This document shows, piece after piece, positions 4,606 to 5,354 of a stretch of 5,354 bases of DNA (positions within the stretch are counted from its first letter, which is position 1; every line of letters starts with the position of its first letter). This DNA comes from Paracoccaceae bacterium (lineage in GTDB: Bacteria > Pseudomonadota > Alphaproteobacteria > Rhodobacterales > Rhodobacteraceae). Both the position numbers and the translations under genes were made by a program. The notes under the pieces were generated by a model, which did no database searches, was not told the origin of the DNA, and worked only from the letters and a program-made list of their open reading frames with translations. Location of the stretch: NCBI GenBank assembly GCA_018222665.1, contig JAAEZW010000153.1:1-5354 (forward strand), read 5' to 3'.

Positions 4606-4621
4606 ATCCACTTAATATATC
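4594..4621 (+). promoter_or_regulatory. Possible promoter for typA overlapping the mttB stop
   Basis: TTGAAC (4594-4599, four of six) and TATATC (4616-4621, four of six) are separated by 16 bases. The -35 lies in the last codons of the methyltransferase gene and is also one arm of a GTTCAA/TTGAAC repeat (4581-4586, 4594-4599). Transcription would start near 4628, giving typA a leader of about 100 bases. This is assigned by eye. Confidence 0.3.
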
Positions 4622-4685
4622 CGCAGTGCAAAGAAACCTGCCCTGCGACCCAATAGGGTCTGGCAATTTAGCCATTTTGCGGATA
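4618..4685 (+). ncRNA. Potential structured leader/spacer element upstream of typA
   Basis: TATCCGCA (4618-4625) matches TGCGGATA (4678-4685) exactly as an inverted repeat and encloses a second structure: TGCC (4639-4642) with GGCA (4662-4665), then GACCC (4647-4651) with GGGTC (4656-4660) around an AATA tetraloop. The result is a long-range stem closing an inner hairpin, ending 40 bases before the typA ATG. No T-run follows, so it is not a clear terminator of the methyltransferase gene. No known riboswitch or ribosomal-protein leader was recognised. If transcription starts near 4628 the outer stem would be partly lost, so the fold and the proposed promoter compete as explanations. Confidence 0.3.
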
Positions 4686-4725
4686 GGCGATGCCCAAACA
4701 TCACTAGTTTAGGTAAATCCTGCAT

Positions 4726-5354
4726 ATGGAACTTCGCAATATCGCGATTATCGCGCACGTTGACCACGGTAAAACCACCCTTGTTGACGAACTTCTGAAA
4801 CAATCGGGCGCCTTCCGCGCAAATCAGGCCGTGGCTGAACGCGCGATGGACAGCAACGAATTGGAACGTGAACGTGGCATCACGATCATGGCAAAATGTA
4901 CGTCCGTTGAATGGAAAAACACGCGTATCAACATTGTTGACACTCCAGGTCACGCGGACTTCGGCGCCGAGGTTGAGCGTATCCTAAGCATGGTGGATGG
5001 TGTTGTCCTACTGGTGGACGCTGCAGAAGGCCCCATGCCACAGACAAAATTCGTGACATCCAAAGCGCTGGCCATGGGATTACGCCCAATTGTTGTGTTG
5101 AACAAGGTTGATAAACCCGATGCAGAATCGGATCGCGCGCTGGACGAATGTTTTGATTTGTTCGCCGCACTTGATGCCACCGATGATCAGTTGGATTTCC
5201 CACACATGTACGCATCAGGCCGTTCAGGCTGGGCAGATCATGAATTGGACGGCCCGCGCAAGGATTTGTCAGCCCTGTTCGATCTGATCGTGAACCACGT
5301 CCCCGCGCCCCGTCAGTTGCAGCGCAAGGATGAAGATTTCCGCATGTTGGCCAC
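4726..5354 (+). CDS. typA: Translational GTPase TypA/BipA, N-terminal part (3' end outside window)
   Basis: The first 209 codons of a gene that continues past the right edge; the full protein is about 600 residues. It is a ribosome-binding GTPase related to EF-G and LepA, linked to ribosome assembly and stress or cold adaptation. All G motifs of the GTPase domain are visible: G1 HVDHGKTT (11-18), G2 RGITI (50-54), G3 DTPGH (72-76), G4 NKVD (126-129) and the G5 region YASGRSGWA (162-170). The [20 protein letters not shown] switch region and the [19 protein letters not shown] block are diagnostic of TypA as opposed to EF-Tu or LepA. One small difference is Ala81 in FGAEVER, where TypA proteins usually have FGGEVER. 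The ATG at 4726 places the P-loop at the expected distance; AGG (4711-4713) is a weak and distant ribosome site. The minus-strand open frames over this gene are shadows. Confidence 0.95.
   Translation, partial: MELRNIAIIAHVDHGKTTLVDELLKQSGAFRANQAVAERAMDSNELERERGITIMAKCTSVEWKNTRINIVDTPGHADFGAEVERILSMVDGVVLLVDAAEGPMPQTKFVTSKALAMGLRPIVVLNKVDKPDAESDRALDECFDLFAALDATDDQLDFPHMYASGRSGWADHELDGPRKDLSALFDLIVNHVPAPRQLQRKDEDFRMLA

Noticed and set aside
4647..4660. GACCC-AATA-GGGTC hairpin as terminator of the MttB gene
   Set aside because: The stem is only five pairs and is followed by TGGCAATTTA, not a T-run.
4928..5215. Minus-strand ORFs of 76-95 codons over typA
   Set aside because: They are antisense shadows of the conserved GTPase domain.

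Overview
The window looks like chromosomal DNA of an alphaproteobacterium, most likely a marine Rhodobacterales (roseobacter-type) organism of moderate GC. This is inferred from the TypA sequence, whose N-terminus and G-domain wording ([18 protein letters not shown], later [10 protein letters not shown]) are typical of that group, and from the kinds of genes present. No ribosomal RNA, tRNA, insertion sequence, phage gene or CRISPR array was found.

Layout, left to right. The first 58 bases are the 5' end of a minus-strand gene, probably a PaaI-type thioesterase. It diverges from a plus-strand gene for an exported SoxW-like thioredoxin with a CPYC active site (180-752), and a 7-bp inverted repeat lies between the two starts. 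Next comes a 145-residue protein (899-1336) with a SAP/HeH-like N-terminal helical motif, a long Ala/Pro/Glu linker and a membrane anchor that forms its last residues. The stretch 1337-1799 has no conventional gene. It holds an overlapping palindrome that can fold in two ways, a 32-codon ORF whose Shine-Dalgarno sequence lies inside a 10-bp hairpin, and a good intrinsic terminator.

On the minus strand is a complete NarL/FixJ-type response regulator (1800-2441), preceded by an A-tract-rich spacer and a doubtful small hydrophobic ORF (2668-2919). The plus strand then carries a leader-like stretch, with a 30-codon ORF, a GC-rich hairpin followed by a U-rich run, and a second inverted repeat. It leads into a full-length, pyrrolysine-free MttB-family methyltransferase gene (3067-4605). 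The last gene is typA/bipA, which starts at 4726 behind a potentially structured leader and runs off the right edge.

The genes do not form one obvious pathway. TypA is a housekeeping translation GTPase. The MttB homologue points to corrinoid-dependent demethylation of quaternary amines, but no corrinoid protein or methyl-acceptor partner lies in view. The response regulator has no partner kinase in view. The most distinctive material is non-coding or small-ORF: the hidden Shine-Dalgarno hairpin, the bistable palindrome, the attenuator-like region before mttB, and the tail-anchored SAP/HeH-like protein. No clearly new multi-gene system could be demonstrated from this sequence alone.
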